NCBI GenBank assembly: GCA_937896185.1
Contig: CALBMG010000273.1
Coordinates: 1-5,391 of the forward strand
Source: an uncultured Microbacteriaceae bacterium
GTDB taxonomy: Bacteria > Actinomycetota > Actinomycetes > Actinomycetales > Microbacteriaceae
Direction of reading: 5' to 3'
DNA length: 5,391 nucleotides
The translations under genes were made by a program, and so were the position numbers. The notes beneath the pieces were generated by a model, which saw only the letters and a program-made list of their open reading frames with translations, was not told where the DNA came from and ran no database searches. Of the stretch, positions 1-4,940 are shown piece by piece. The number at the start of each line of letters is the position of its first letter. The first letter of the stretch is position 1.

Positions 1-102
1 CTGGACCTCCTCGACAGTTGCGGCGTTAGCGTGCTGGGCGAAACCGAACGAACCCAAGGCGATAACCGAGGCGACCGCCAAACCCTTCGTAAATGTGTTC
101 AT
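1..102 (-). CDS. Secreted protein of unknown function, N-terminal fragment
   Basis: Too short for routine ORF calling because the window ends inside it; 34 codons are visible and the frame is open to the left edge. The start is ATG at 102-100, preceded by a good Shine-Dalgarno, GAAAGG (complement of 111-116), 8 nt upstream. The translation begins MNTFTKGLAVASV and has the three parts of a Sec signal peptide: a short N-region with Lys6, a hydrophobic core at about residues 7-22, and a small-residue Ala-Asn-Ala-Ala stretch at 25-28 that fits signal peptidase I cleavage after residue 27. No Cys lies near the cleavage site, so it is not a lipoprotein. The mature part visible (TVEEVQ) is too short to assign a family. 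It lies downstream of, and separate from, the rplT terminator, so it should have its own promoter in 103-220. The export prediction is strong; the function is unknown. Confidence 0.75.
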   Translation of the reverse strand, partial: MNTFTKGLAVASVIALGSFGFAQHANAATVEEVQ

Positions 103-187
103 GATTGCTGCCTTTCGTAGAGCAAATCGTTGATGTACTTGCACGCTACCGAGCACCAAACGGCCGCAATGAGGTATTGGACGAAAG

Positions 188-204
188 TTTGACAAGCCTT
201 TGAC
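188..204. repeat. Direct repeat TTTGAC x2, 11-bp period, upstream of the secreted-protein gene
   Basis: TTTGAC occurs at 188-193 and again at 199-204, so the two copies start 11 bp apart, one helical turn. They lie 86-102 bp upstream of the start codon at 102. This spacing is typical of sites for OmpR/PhoB-type response regulators, but the motif is short and could be chance. Nothing else in 103-220 stands out; I could not pick a convincing -35/-10 pair for the minus strand here. Confidence 0.25.
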
Positions 205-220
205 GTTTCTTGGATAACGC

Positions 221-250
221 AAAAGCCCCACAGTTTCCTGTGGGGCTTTT
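221..250 (-). terminator. Intrinsic terminator of the infC-rpmI-rplT operon
   Basis: A perfect inverted repeat: 13-bp arms at 221-233 and 238-250 around a 4-nt loop (234-237). The stem core is GCCCCACAG paired with CTGTGGGGC, and the outer AAAA/TTTT pairs supply a U-run on both strands. It begins 20 nt past the rplT stop codon at 270. It therefore terminates the minus-strand operon and is formally bidirectional. No plus-strand gene ends here, so the minus reading is the functional one. Confidence 0.93.
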
Positions 251-269
251 GACATTACAGCGTTACAGA

Positions 270-653
270 CTAGGCAACCTTGGGTGCCGAGGTGTCTGCG
301 GGCAGAGCAGCCTTTGCGGCCTTCGCAATCGACGCGAAAGTTGCGGCGTCGTTCACAGCGAGCTCGGCGAGCATGCGGCGGTCAACCTCGATGCCAGCCA
401 GAGCGAGGCCCTGGATGAGGCGGTTGTAGGTGATTCCGTTGAGGCGTGCAGCGGCGTTGATGCGCTGGATCCACAGGCGACGGAACTCACCCTTCTTCGC
501 ACGGCGGTCGCGGTATGCGTAACCGAGCGAGTGTACGACCTGCTCCTTGGCCTTACGGTACAGACGCGAACGCTGACCGCGGTAACCCGCAGCGCGCTCG
601 AGAGTTGTGCGGCGCTTCTTGGCCGAGTTAACGGCGTTTTTTACACGTGCCAT
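270..653 (-). CDS. rplT: 50S ribosomal protein L20
   Basis: Large-subunit protein L20 binds 23S rRNA directly and is needed for early 50S assembly. The 127-residue product has the standard family form. It opens with a basic, extended N-terminus ([15 protein letters not shown], then [22 protein letters not shown]), followed by the conserved blocks [18 protein letters not shown] at about residues 46-63, [14 protein letters not shown] at 65-78 and [14 protein letters not shown] at 87-100. The usual length is about 117-120 residues; the excess is a short Ala-rich tail ending PKVA. The start is ATG with AGGG (complement of 660-663) 6 nt upstream. It is the last gene of the operon, 27 nt after rpmI, and is followed by the terminator at 221-250. 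In several bacteria L20 represses its own operon by binding the mRNA; whether it does so here is not shown. Confidence 0.97.
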   Translation of the reverse strand: MARVKNAVNSAKKRRTTLERAAGYRGQRSRLYRKAKEQVVHSLGYAYRDRRAKKGEFRRLWIQRINAAARLNGITYNRLIQGLALAGIEVDRRMLAELAVNDAATFASIAKAAKAALPADTSAPKVA

Positions 654-680
654 TTCATTCCCTAACTAATTGTGCTCGGA

Positions 681-875
681 CTACAGGCCGAGAAGCTTCT
701 TGACGAACTTCTGGTCAGCGGGGGCCAGAACGCGGTCCTTGTTCAAACGACGGGTAACCTCGCTGGACTTGCTTTCGAGGTTGTGACGCATACCTGCACC
801 CTGCTTCTTGAGCTTGCCGGTACCGGTGATCTTGAAGCGCTTCTTGGCACCCGAGTGGGTCTTCTGCTTCGGCAT
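681..875 (-). CDS. rpmI: 50S ribosomal protein L35
   Basis: A small, very basic large-subunit ribosomal protein of 64 residues, the normal size for the family. It shows the L35 N-terminal signature ([15 protein letters not shown]), the central [20 protein letters not shown] segment at about residues 18-37 and the C-terminal [21 protein letters not shown] block. The start is ATG at 875, with a purine-rich AGAGAGA Shine-Dalgarno in the 15-nt gap after the infC stop. The second gene of the conserved infC-rpmI-rplT operon, it is expected to be co-transcribed and translationally linked to its neighbours. Confidence 0.97.
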   Translation of the reverse strand: MPKQKTHSGAKKRFKITGTGKLKKQGAGMRHNLESKSSEVTRRLNKDRVLAPADQKFVKKLLGL

Positions 876-890
876 TGTTCTCTCTCTTCG

Positions 891-1490
891 TTATTCCGCT
901 GCTGCGGGGGTCTCGTCGGTGCGTGCTGAGCCCTCGGGCTGAGCGGCCTTGGCCTTGGCGGCCTCGGCCTTCGCGTCGACCTTGTTCTTCAGTGGGGCGA
1001 TGATCATGGTCATGTTGCGGCCGTCAACGGTGGGAGCGTGCTCCACCGTGCCAAACTCGACAACAGCTTCAGCGAACTTCTGCAGCAACCGCACACCGGC
1101 TTCGGGGCGGGACTGCTCGCGACCACGGAACTGGATCATAGCTTTCACCTTGTCGCCTCCCTTGAGGAAGGTGATGGCGTGCTTGAGCTTAGTTTCGTAA
1201 TCGTGAACGTCGATCTTCAGGCGGAAACGAACCTCTTTGAGTACCGTGTGAGCCTGATTACGGCGAGCTTCCTTTGCTTTCTGAGCGGCTTCGTACTTGA
1301 ACTTGCCAAAGTCCATGATTTTCACCACGGGCGGCTTGGCTTCCGGAGCAACCTCTACAAGGTCGAGTTCTGCTTCGCGAGCGAGTCGCTGAGCAACCTC
1401 AATCTTGACGACGCCAACCTGTTCACCGGCAGGACCGACGAGTCGGACCTCGGGAACGCGGATGCGCTCGTTGATGCGGGGATCGCTGAT
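891..1490 (-). CDS. infC: Translation initiation factor IF-3 (ATC start codon)
   Basis: IF-3 binds the 30S subunit, prevents premature 50S joining and rejects non-cognate initiator tRNA and start codons. The 199-residue product has an IF3 N-domain at about residues 1-70, opening (M)[18 protein letters not shown], with the family signature [11 protein letters not shown] at 57-67. A Lys/Ala-rich helical linker follows, then an IF3 C-domain at about 85-168 ([35 protein letters not shown]). The last ~30 residues form an Ala/Glu/Lys-rich tail, as in other actinobacteria. I chose the ATC at 1490-1488 as the start because the complement of 1497-1502 is a strong AAGGAG 6 nt upstream and homologues begin at this SDPR stretch. 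A GTG at 1565 would add 25 unlikely residues and has no Shine-Dalgarno. Non-AUG starts are a known infC feature (AUU in E. coli) that lets IF-3 repress its own translation. First gene of the operon. Confidence 0.95.
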   Translation of the reverse strand: MSDPRINERIRVPEVRLVGPAGEQVGVVKIEVAQRLAREAELDLVEVAPEAKPPVVKIMDFGKFKYEAAQKAKEARRNQAHTVLKEVRFRLKIDVHDYETKLKHAITFLKGGDKVKAMIQFRGREQSRPEAGVRLLQKFAEAVVEFGTVEHAPTVDGRNMTMIIAPLKNKVDAKAEAAKAKAAQPEGSARTDETPAAAE

Positions 1491-1502
1491 ATCTGTCTCC
1501 TT
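1488..1502 (-). promoter_or_regulatory. infC Shine-Dalgarno and ATC initiation codon
   Basis: On the minus strand AAGGAG (1502-1497) is followed by a 6-nt spacer and then ATC (1490-1488), in frame with the IF-3 signature. No ATG, GTG or TTG occurs in frame at suitable spacing from this site. The arrangement fits IF-3 autoregulation through start-codon discrimination: known for the family, inferred here. Confidence 0.85.
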
Positions 1503-1687
1503 CGTTTGTGTGGGCGTGAACCCACCTGGCGGACGACGCCCCAAGGAAACATAGAAAACCAACACAGTTGCCTGTGTTCGCGCCCTTTACGCTGTCAGAA
1601 ACCTGACGGAGCACAACGACCCGGCAATCATCTTACGAATACGCGGGTGGGATTTCTCCACTTCCTCGTTCGGGTTACCCCGAAACC
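1491..1687 (-). promoter_or_regulatory. Structured 5' leader of the infC operon mRNA
   Basis: About 197 nt separate the predicted transcription start (near 1687) from the ATC start. Read in the infC sense, this stretch holds several small hairpins. They are: 6-bp UUCGGG/CCCGAA with a GUAA loop (1669-1684); GUGGA/UCC(C)AC with one bulged C and a GAAA loop (1647-1661); 5-bp GUCAG/CUGAC with a GUUU loop (1594-1607); 7-bp AACACAG/CUGUGUU with a GCAA loop (1561-1578); and 5-bp GUGGG/CCCAC just upstream of the Shine-Dalgarno (1510-1525). Three loops are GNRA type, but only in the minus reading. An alternative pairing, GGGCGU (1541-1536) with ACGCCC (1517-1512), competes with the last hairpin. This suggests a regulatory leader, perhaps autogenous control by IF-3 or L20. 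I do not recognise it as a catalogued RNA family. Confidence 0.5.
1561..1578 (-). promoter_or_regulatory. Leader hairpin with GCAA loop followed by a U-rich stretch (possible attenuator)
   Basis: Arms AACACAG and CTGTGTT pair perfectly over 7 bp around a GCAA loop (minus-strand reading). The next bases, GGTTTTCTATGTTTCC, are U-rich in the RNA. The stem has only three G-C pairs and the U-run is interrupted, so as an intrinsic terminator it is weak. It may instead be a structural element or a protein-binding site. Confidence 0.35.
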
Positions 1688-1693
1688 TGTACA

Positions 1694-1702
1694 AGAGTAG
1701 CA
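1694..1702 (-). promoter_or_regulatory. Predicted extended -10 promoter element for infC-rpmI-rplT
   Basis: The minus strand reads TGC-TACTCT (1702-1694), an extended -10 (TGN plus TANNNT) for the housekeeping sigma factor. The -35 region about 17 nt upstream (near 1717-1722) is poor, which an extended -10 tolerates. The predicted start of transcription is near 1687. This is a pattern call only. Confidence 0.4.
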
Positions 1703-1728
1703 GGAAAAACGGCAGTACGCATCCCCAT

Positions 1729-1734
1729 TACAGT
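1729..1734 (+). promoter_or_regulatory. Predicted -10 element of a leaderless promoter for the DUF1844 gene
   Basis: TACAGT (TANNNT) ends 6 nt before the GTG at 1741, the spacing at which transcription would start at the initiation codon itself. No Shine-Dalgarno is present in front of the GTG. This matches the layout of leaderless genes, which are common in actinobacteria. No clear -35 is visible. Confidence 0.45.
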
Positions 1735-1740
1735 AGAAAC

Positions 1741-2070
1741 GTGACTGACGAGCTGAACAACGACATCCGCGACATCGCCGACGTACCCGCAATCGAGATC
1801 ATCAACCAGGTTGCACTGCACCTGTTGAGCGCATCCGCCGTCAAATGCGGCCTCGCAGAAGACACCGAACCCGACCTGGCCGAGGCTCGCTCACTGATCA
1901 CCGCGCTGGCCGGTTTGGTTACCGCAGCAGCACCCGAAATCGGAGACTTTCACGCCCGAATCCTGCGCGATGGACTGCGCACCGTGCAGTTGGCGTTCCG
2001 CGAAGCGTCCACCATTCCCGATGCTCCCGGCGCTGGCCCCGGCGAGAAGTTCACCGGCTCGGTCATCTAA
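1741..2070 (+). CDS. DUF1844 family protein
   Basis: A 109-residue, largely helical soluble protein of unknown function, recognised as DUF1844. It has the block RDIADVPAIEIINQVALHLLSA at about residues 10-31, an acidic stretch, then LITALAGLVTAAAPEIGDFHARILRDGLRTVQLAFREAS at about 52-90, and the hallmark tail IPDAPGAGPGEKFTG. There is no signal peptide or membrane segment; the hydrophobic residues fit amphipathic helices. The start is GTG at 1741; the preceding -10-like TACAGT and absence of a Shine-Dalgarno suggest leaderless translation. It is divergent from infC, with the two predicted -10 elements about 30 bp apart. A position beside infC is, from memory, a recurrent arrangement in actinobacteria and hints at a growth- or translation-related role, but no activity can be assigned. 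It converges with the SseB-family gene 33 nt downstream. Confidence 0.9.
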   Translation: MTDELNNDIRDIADVPAIEIINQVALHLLSASAVKCGLAEDTEPDLAEARSLITALAGLVTAAAPEIGDFHARILRDGLRTVQLAFREASTIPDAPGAGPGEKFTGSVI

Positions 2071-2103
2071 CCCGAATCCTCTGACCCGAACTTTCGGCCC
2101 GAA
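2071..2103. repeat. Three CCCGAA repeats filling the convergent intergenic gap
   Basis: The 33-bp gap between two convergent genes contains CCCGAA at 2071-2076, 2085-2090 and 2098-2103, with starts 14 and 13 bp apart. A short dyad CCGAA-CT-TTCGG (2086-2097) overlaps the middle copy. There is no U-run, so it does not look like a normal intrinsic terminator. No clear terminator is visible for either gene, so convergent transcripts may overlap. Confidence 0.4.
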
Positions 2104-2916
2104 CTACAGGGCCAGGGCGAGCTTCAGCTCAATCGAATCCGCCGCCATCTGCAGAGCCGTGCTGCCCGTCAACACGTCGTTGAGTTTCGTGACGAGCACC
2201 GAGAGGTCCTCCTGAGTGAGCCCGGCAACGAGGTGCAGAATCACGCGAAGCTCGGGAGTGAACCCTCGACCCTCGAGATCGGCCGGCTCCAGTGTGAGTT
2301 TCACCACACCCCGAATTGCGGACACCAATTTGTCGAGGGTGCGCTGCAGATCAGCGTCCTCCCACGCGGGAACCCAATCCTGCCCCTGAGCTAGCGCCCA
2401 CAGGGCGGGGCGGCGAATGATCAGTTCGTCATCGGTCGTAGCGTTCAGCACGATTCGGTCAACGCCCTCGCTTGCTGCGGCAAGAGCCACGCGTTGAGCA
2501 TCCATGGGGATGGGACGAGCATCGGAATTCCAGGACTTCATCGCAGCAGCGGAGGTGAACGCCGGGATCACGGGGCGACCATCAGGCCCTGCAACCGTCA
2601 CCACCGCAAGTTCCTGAACCTTGTCCTCCATGATCGGCGCCTCGGGATCGAACTCTTCGCCTGCATGAGCAACCAACGGAATCAACAAACGGGCACCGTG
2701 AAGCGCGGCGATGACACCGCGAATTGACCCGCCCGACTGACGCAGCTCGGCCAATGCCTCGGCAACGATTGCCGGAGTCGTGCCGTCATCACCCGCATAC
2801 GGGTTCTCGTGGAAAGTACGACCCTCCCACGAATTGCCCGCAGAATCAGTGCGCAACGGATCGTGCGAACGCGAGAAACGTTCGGCGCCACCAGGATGCG
2901 AGTGGTTGTTGCTCAC
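2104..2916 (-). CDS. SseB family protein downstream of hisA
   Basis: A 270-residue cytoplasmic protein. The SseB-type N-terminal domain covers about residues 48-180. It includes a helical start, the stretch ARLLIPLVAH at 75-84, a strand ELAVVTVAG at 102-110, the family core PVIPAFTSAAAMKSWNSDARPIP at about 115-137 and GVDRIVLNAT at 151-160. The first ~45 residues are polar and probably disordered. About 190-270 form a second, C-terminal region with LTLEPADLEGRGFTPELRVILHL. The family is named after an enhanced-serine-sensitivity protein, but no biochemical function is established. The GTG start lies 5 nt after the hisA stop and has no good Shine-Dalgarno, so reinitiation after hisA is likely. 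No membrane segment or signal peptide is seen. The position behind hisA suggests co-expression with histidine synthesis but does not prove a role in it. Confidence 0.85.
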   Translation of the reverse strand: MSNNHSHPGGAERFSRSHDPLRTDSAGNSWEGRTFHENPYAGDDGTTPAIVAEALAELRQSGGSIRGVIAALHGARLLIPLVAHAGEEFDPEAPIMEDKVQELAVVTVAGPDGRPVIPAFTSAAAMKSWNSDARPIPMDAQRVALAAASEGVDRIVLNATTDDELIIRRPALWALAQGQDWVPAWEDADLQRTLDKLVSAIRGVVKLTLEPADLEGRGFTPELRVILHLVAGLTQEDLSVLVTKLNDVLTGSTALQMAADSIELKLALAL

Positions 2917-2921
2917 GGGAA

Positions 2922-3653
2922 TTAGCCTGCGGCGACGGCGAGCGCTTCGGTCAAGGTGAACGCTCCCGCATACAACGCCTTGCCCAAAATTGCACCCTCG
3001 ACACCGATATCCACGAGGTCACGAATGGCGGCGATGTCCGCCAGAGAAGAAATTCCGCCCGACGCAATGACGGGCTTGTCGGTGCGCTGGCACACGTCCT
3101 TCAACAATTCGAGGTTCGGGCCCTTCATCATCCCGTCCTTCGTGACATCGGTCACGACATAACGGGTGCAGCCTGCGTCGTTCAAACGCTCGAGCACCTC
3201 GTACAGGTCGCCGCCTTCTTCGGTCCAGCCGCGGGCAGCGAGAACCGTGCCGCGAACGTCAAGACCCACCGCAACTTGGTCGCCGTACTCGGCGATAACT
3301 CGTGCAGTCCATTCGGGATTTTCCAGCGCGGCGGTGCCCAGGTTCACACGGCGAGCACCCGCATCGATTGCGCGCTTCAATGATTCGTCGTCGCGGATTC
3401 CGCCGGACAATTCGATGTTGAGCTTGCCCGACAGTTCGTTGACCACACGGCGCAGGACTGCAGTGTTTTCGCCACGACCAAAAGCGGCGTCGAGGTCCAC
3501 GAGGTGCAGCCATTCGGCGCCCTGGTCCACGAAATTCTGGGCGGCCTCGAGTGGGTCGCCATACGAGGTCTCGGTGCCGGCGGCACCCTGCGTCAGACGG
3601 ACAGCCTGACCGTCTGCGACATCAACGGCAGGAAGCAAAATAAGTTTCGACAT
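2922..3653 (-). CDS. hisA: ProFAR isomerase HisA, probably PriA type (HisA/TrpF)
   Basis: A (beta-alpha)8 barrel enzyme of 243 residues that performs the Amadori rearrangement of ProFAR to PRFAR, the substrate of the HisH-HisF synthase. The visible catalytic pair is Asp11 in LLPAVDV (general base) and Asp173 in VVTDVTKDG (general acid). Arg19 in AVRL and two phosphate-binding Gly-rich loops, SGGIRDDES at 83-91 and ASGGISS at 197-203, also match the family. The RGW motif at 141-143 corresponds to Arg143 and Trp145 of the mycobacterial PriA. With the overall similarity, this favours the actinobacterial dual-substrate form, which also isomerises PRA in tryptophan synthesis. That second activity is an inference; it would be expected if the genome lacks trpF. 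The start is ATG at 3653 with GAAAG 5 nt upstream, 11 nt after the hisH stop. The product is 4-5 codons from its SseB-family neighbour's start and belongs to the same operon. Confidence 0.95.
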   Translation of the reverse strand: MSKLILLPAVDVADGQAVRLTQGAAGTETSYGDPLEAAQNFVDQGAEWLHLVDLDAAFGRGENTAVLRRVVNELSGKLNIELSGGIRDDESLKRAIDAGARRVNLGTAALENPEWTARVIAEYGDQVAVGLDVRGTVLAARGWTEEGGDLYEVLERLNDAGCTRYVVTDVTKDGMMKGPNLELLKDVCQRTDKPVIASGGISSLADIAAIRDLVDIGVEGAILGKALYAGAFTLTEALAVAAG

Positions 3654-3664
3654 GATTTCTTTCG

Positions 3665-4306
3665 TTACAGTGATCGGATCCAGTTGCCCAAAAGGCGCAG
3701 GCCGGCTTCGCCGGACTTTTCGGGATGAAATTGGGTGGCCGTCAGGGGGCCATTTTCGACAGCAGCGATGAAACGCTCGCCGTGGGTGGCGTAGGTAACC
3801 TTTGGCTGGGCGAATGCGCCGTAAACATCGAGCGACCAGTCCTTGGCCGCATACGAGTGCACGAAATAGAACCGTTCATTCTCGATTCCCTCGAACAGGA
3901 TCGAGCCCTCTGCTGCCTCGACGGTGTTCCACCCCATGTGTGGAAGCACGGGTGCATCCAGTTGGGTGACAGCACCGGGCCATTCCCCCAACCCCTCGGT
4001 ATCGAGCCCGTGCTCGAGCCCCGATTCGAACATCACCTGCATTCCCACACAGATGCCCATCACTTTGCGGCCACCGGCCAAGCGTCGTTCGATAAGTTCA
4101 TCGCCTCGCACAGATTTCAACTGCTCCATTACGGCAGCAAAAGCACCGACGCCGGGCACCAACAGGCCATCAGCGTCCATGATCTGGGCCCGGTCCCTGG
4201 TCAGAACCACATCGGCACCCGCCGCCTCGAGTGCCTTCAGCGCAGAGTGGATGTTTCCGGAACCGTAGTCGAGCACAGCGACAACAGGCGTACGGTCAAC
4301 AACCAC
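3665..4306 (-). CDS. hisH: Imidazole glycerol phosphate synthase glutaminase subunit HisH
   Basis: A class I glutamine amidotransferase that releases ammonia from glutamine and channels it to HisF, which turns PRFAR into IGP and AICAR. The 213-residue length is usual. The catalytic triad is visible: Cys86 in GICVGMQ, and His194 and Glu196 in QFHPEKSG. Other family landmarks are [11 protein letters not shown] at 11-21, the oxyanion-strand motif VPGVGAF at 50-56, LPHMGWN at 121-127 and YFVHSY at 147-152. The GTG start directly abuts the hisB stop (TAA followed by GTG, zero gap), so translational coupling is very likely; the only candidate Shine-Dalgarno, AAGGG within the end of hisB, is rather far. 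The cognate hisF is not in the window. A GC-rich hairpin near the 3' end (3702-3714) lies within coding sequence. Confidence 0.97.
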   Translation of the reverse strand: MVVDRTPVVAVLDYGSGNIHSALKALEAAGADVVLTRDRAQIMDADGLLVPGVGAFAAVMEQLKSVRGDELIERRLAGGRKVMGICVGMQVMFESGLEHGLDTEGLGEWPGAVTQLDAPVLPHMGWNTVEAAEGSILFEGIENERFYFVHSYAAKDWSLDVYGAFAQPKVTYATHGERFIAAVENGPLTATQFHPEKSGEAGLRLLGNWIRSL

Positions 4307-4915
4307 TTACAGGGCACCCTTGGTCGAGGGAATACCGGAAACACGGTCGTCCCGTTCGACAGCTTTGCGGAATGCACGAGCGAACGCCTTGAATTCGGCT
4401 TCAGCGATGTGGTGAGGGTCACGTCCCGACAAAACGTTAACGTGGACCGTCAGTCCAGCGTTCAACGAGATGGCTTCAAAGACGTGACGCACCATCGAAC
4501 CGGTGAAGTGGCCACCGATCAGGTGCAGAGCGAAACCGTCGGGCTCGCCAGTGTGGACGAGGAAAGGGCGCCCCGAAACATCGACGACCGCGCGTGCAAG
4601 CGCCTCGTCGAGAGGCACGTGTGCGTCGCCGTAGCGACCAATTCCTGATTTGTCGCCCAGAGCCTGACGGATCGCCTGACCCAGCACAATGCCGGTGTCT
4701 TCGACCGTGTGGTGCACGTCGATATCAATGTCACCCGTGGCTCGAATGGTGAGATCGCACAACGAGTGCTTTGCGAATGCGGTCAACATGTGGTTAAAAA
4801 ACGGAACATGAGTTTCAATATCCGCCTGGCCAGAACCGTCAAGGTTGATGGTCAGTTCGACGGACGACTCGCTCGTGCCGCGGGTAATGGACGCAATTCG
4901 GTGTTGTGTGCTCAC
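4307..4915 (-). CDS. hisB: Imidazoleglycerol-phosphate dehydratase HisB (monofunctional)
   Basis: Manganese-dependent dehydratase converting IGP to imidazole acetol-phosphate, the step just before HisC. At 202 residues it is a single-domain IGPD; the N-terminal HAD-type histidinol-phosphatase found in the bifunctional enterobacterial HisB is absent, so that step must be encoded elsewhere. Metal-binding and active-site motifs are all present: [13 protein letters not shown] at 39-51, [10 protein letters not shown] at 66-75 (His68, His69, Glu72), DVSGRPFL at 112-119, GGHFTGS at 134-140, and [16 protein letters not shown] at 166-181 (His168, His169, Glu172). The C-terminal PSTKG at 196-200 is also typical. 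The start is GTG at 4915, supported by the [14 protein letters not shown] opening; no strong Shine-Dalgarno is visible. It follows hisC after 21 nt and touches hisH. Confidence 0.97.
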   Translation of the reverse strand: MSTQHRIASITRGTSESSVELTINLDGSGQADIETHVPFFNHMLTAFAKHSLCDLTIRATGDIDIDVHHTVEDTGIVLGQAIRQALGDKSGIGRYGDAHVPLDEALARAVVDVSGRPFLVHTGEPDGFALHLIGGHFTGSMVRHVFEAISLNAGLTVHVNVLSGRDPHHIAEAEFKAFARAFRKAVERDDRVSGIPSTKGAL

Positions 4916-4922
4916 GCTTACA

Positions 4923-4940
4923 GTCTAATAGACGGTCTAT
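4923..4940. repeat. Overlapping dyads in the hisC-hisB gap
   Basis: Plus-strand bases 4923-4933 form GTCTA-A-TAGAC and 4928-4940 form ATAGAC-G-GTCTAT. The two perfect dyads share the middle TAGAC, giving three alternating half-sites with centres 6 bp apart. The one-base centres are too short for hairpin loops, so DNA binding by a dimeric regulator is a more natural reading than an RNA stem. The right part overlaps the hisC stop codon (4937-4939). No promoter elements are visible beside it, so this could be chance. Confidence 0.35.

Noticed and set aside
189..217. Consensus-like TTGACA with GGATAA 17 nt downstream on the plus strand
   Set aside because: It would fire directly into the terminator at 221-250 and then antisense to rplT, with no plus-strand gene downstream. 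The -10 is poor.
210..665. Plus-strand open frame of 151 codons opposite rplT
   Set aside because: Antisense to L20, and its start overlaps the terminator region.
1491..1565. Upstream extension of infC to a GTG at 1565, adding 25 residues
   Set aside because: No Shine-Dalgarno before the GTG. The added residues do not look like IF-3, and a strong ribosome site lies immediately before the ATC at 1490.
1038..1700. Plus-strand open frame of 220 codons opposite infC and its leader
   Set aside because: Composition shadow of infC; no family resemblance and no ribosome site.
2086..2097. CCGAA-CT-TTCGG as a terminator for the DUF1844 or SseB-family gene
   Set aside because: The stem is at most 5 bp with a 2-nt loop and there is no U-run on either strand.
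3702..3714. CCGGC-TTC-GCCGG hairpin with a nearby TTTT
   Set aside because: It lies inside the coding end of hisH (Ser-Gly-Glu-Ala-Gly codons). The flanking T-run is offset by intervening bases, and hisA follows in the same operon.
3725..4648. Long plus-strand open frame (307 codons) opposite hisH and hisB
   Set aside because: It is antisense to two genes with intact catalytic motifs, has no recognisable domain, and is explained by high-GC codon bias in the true frames.
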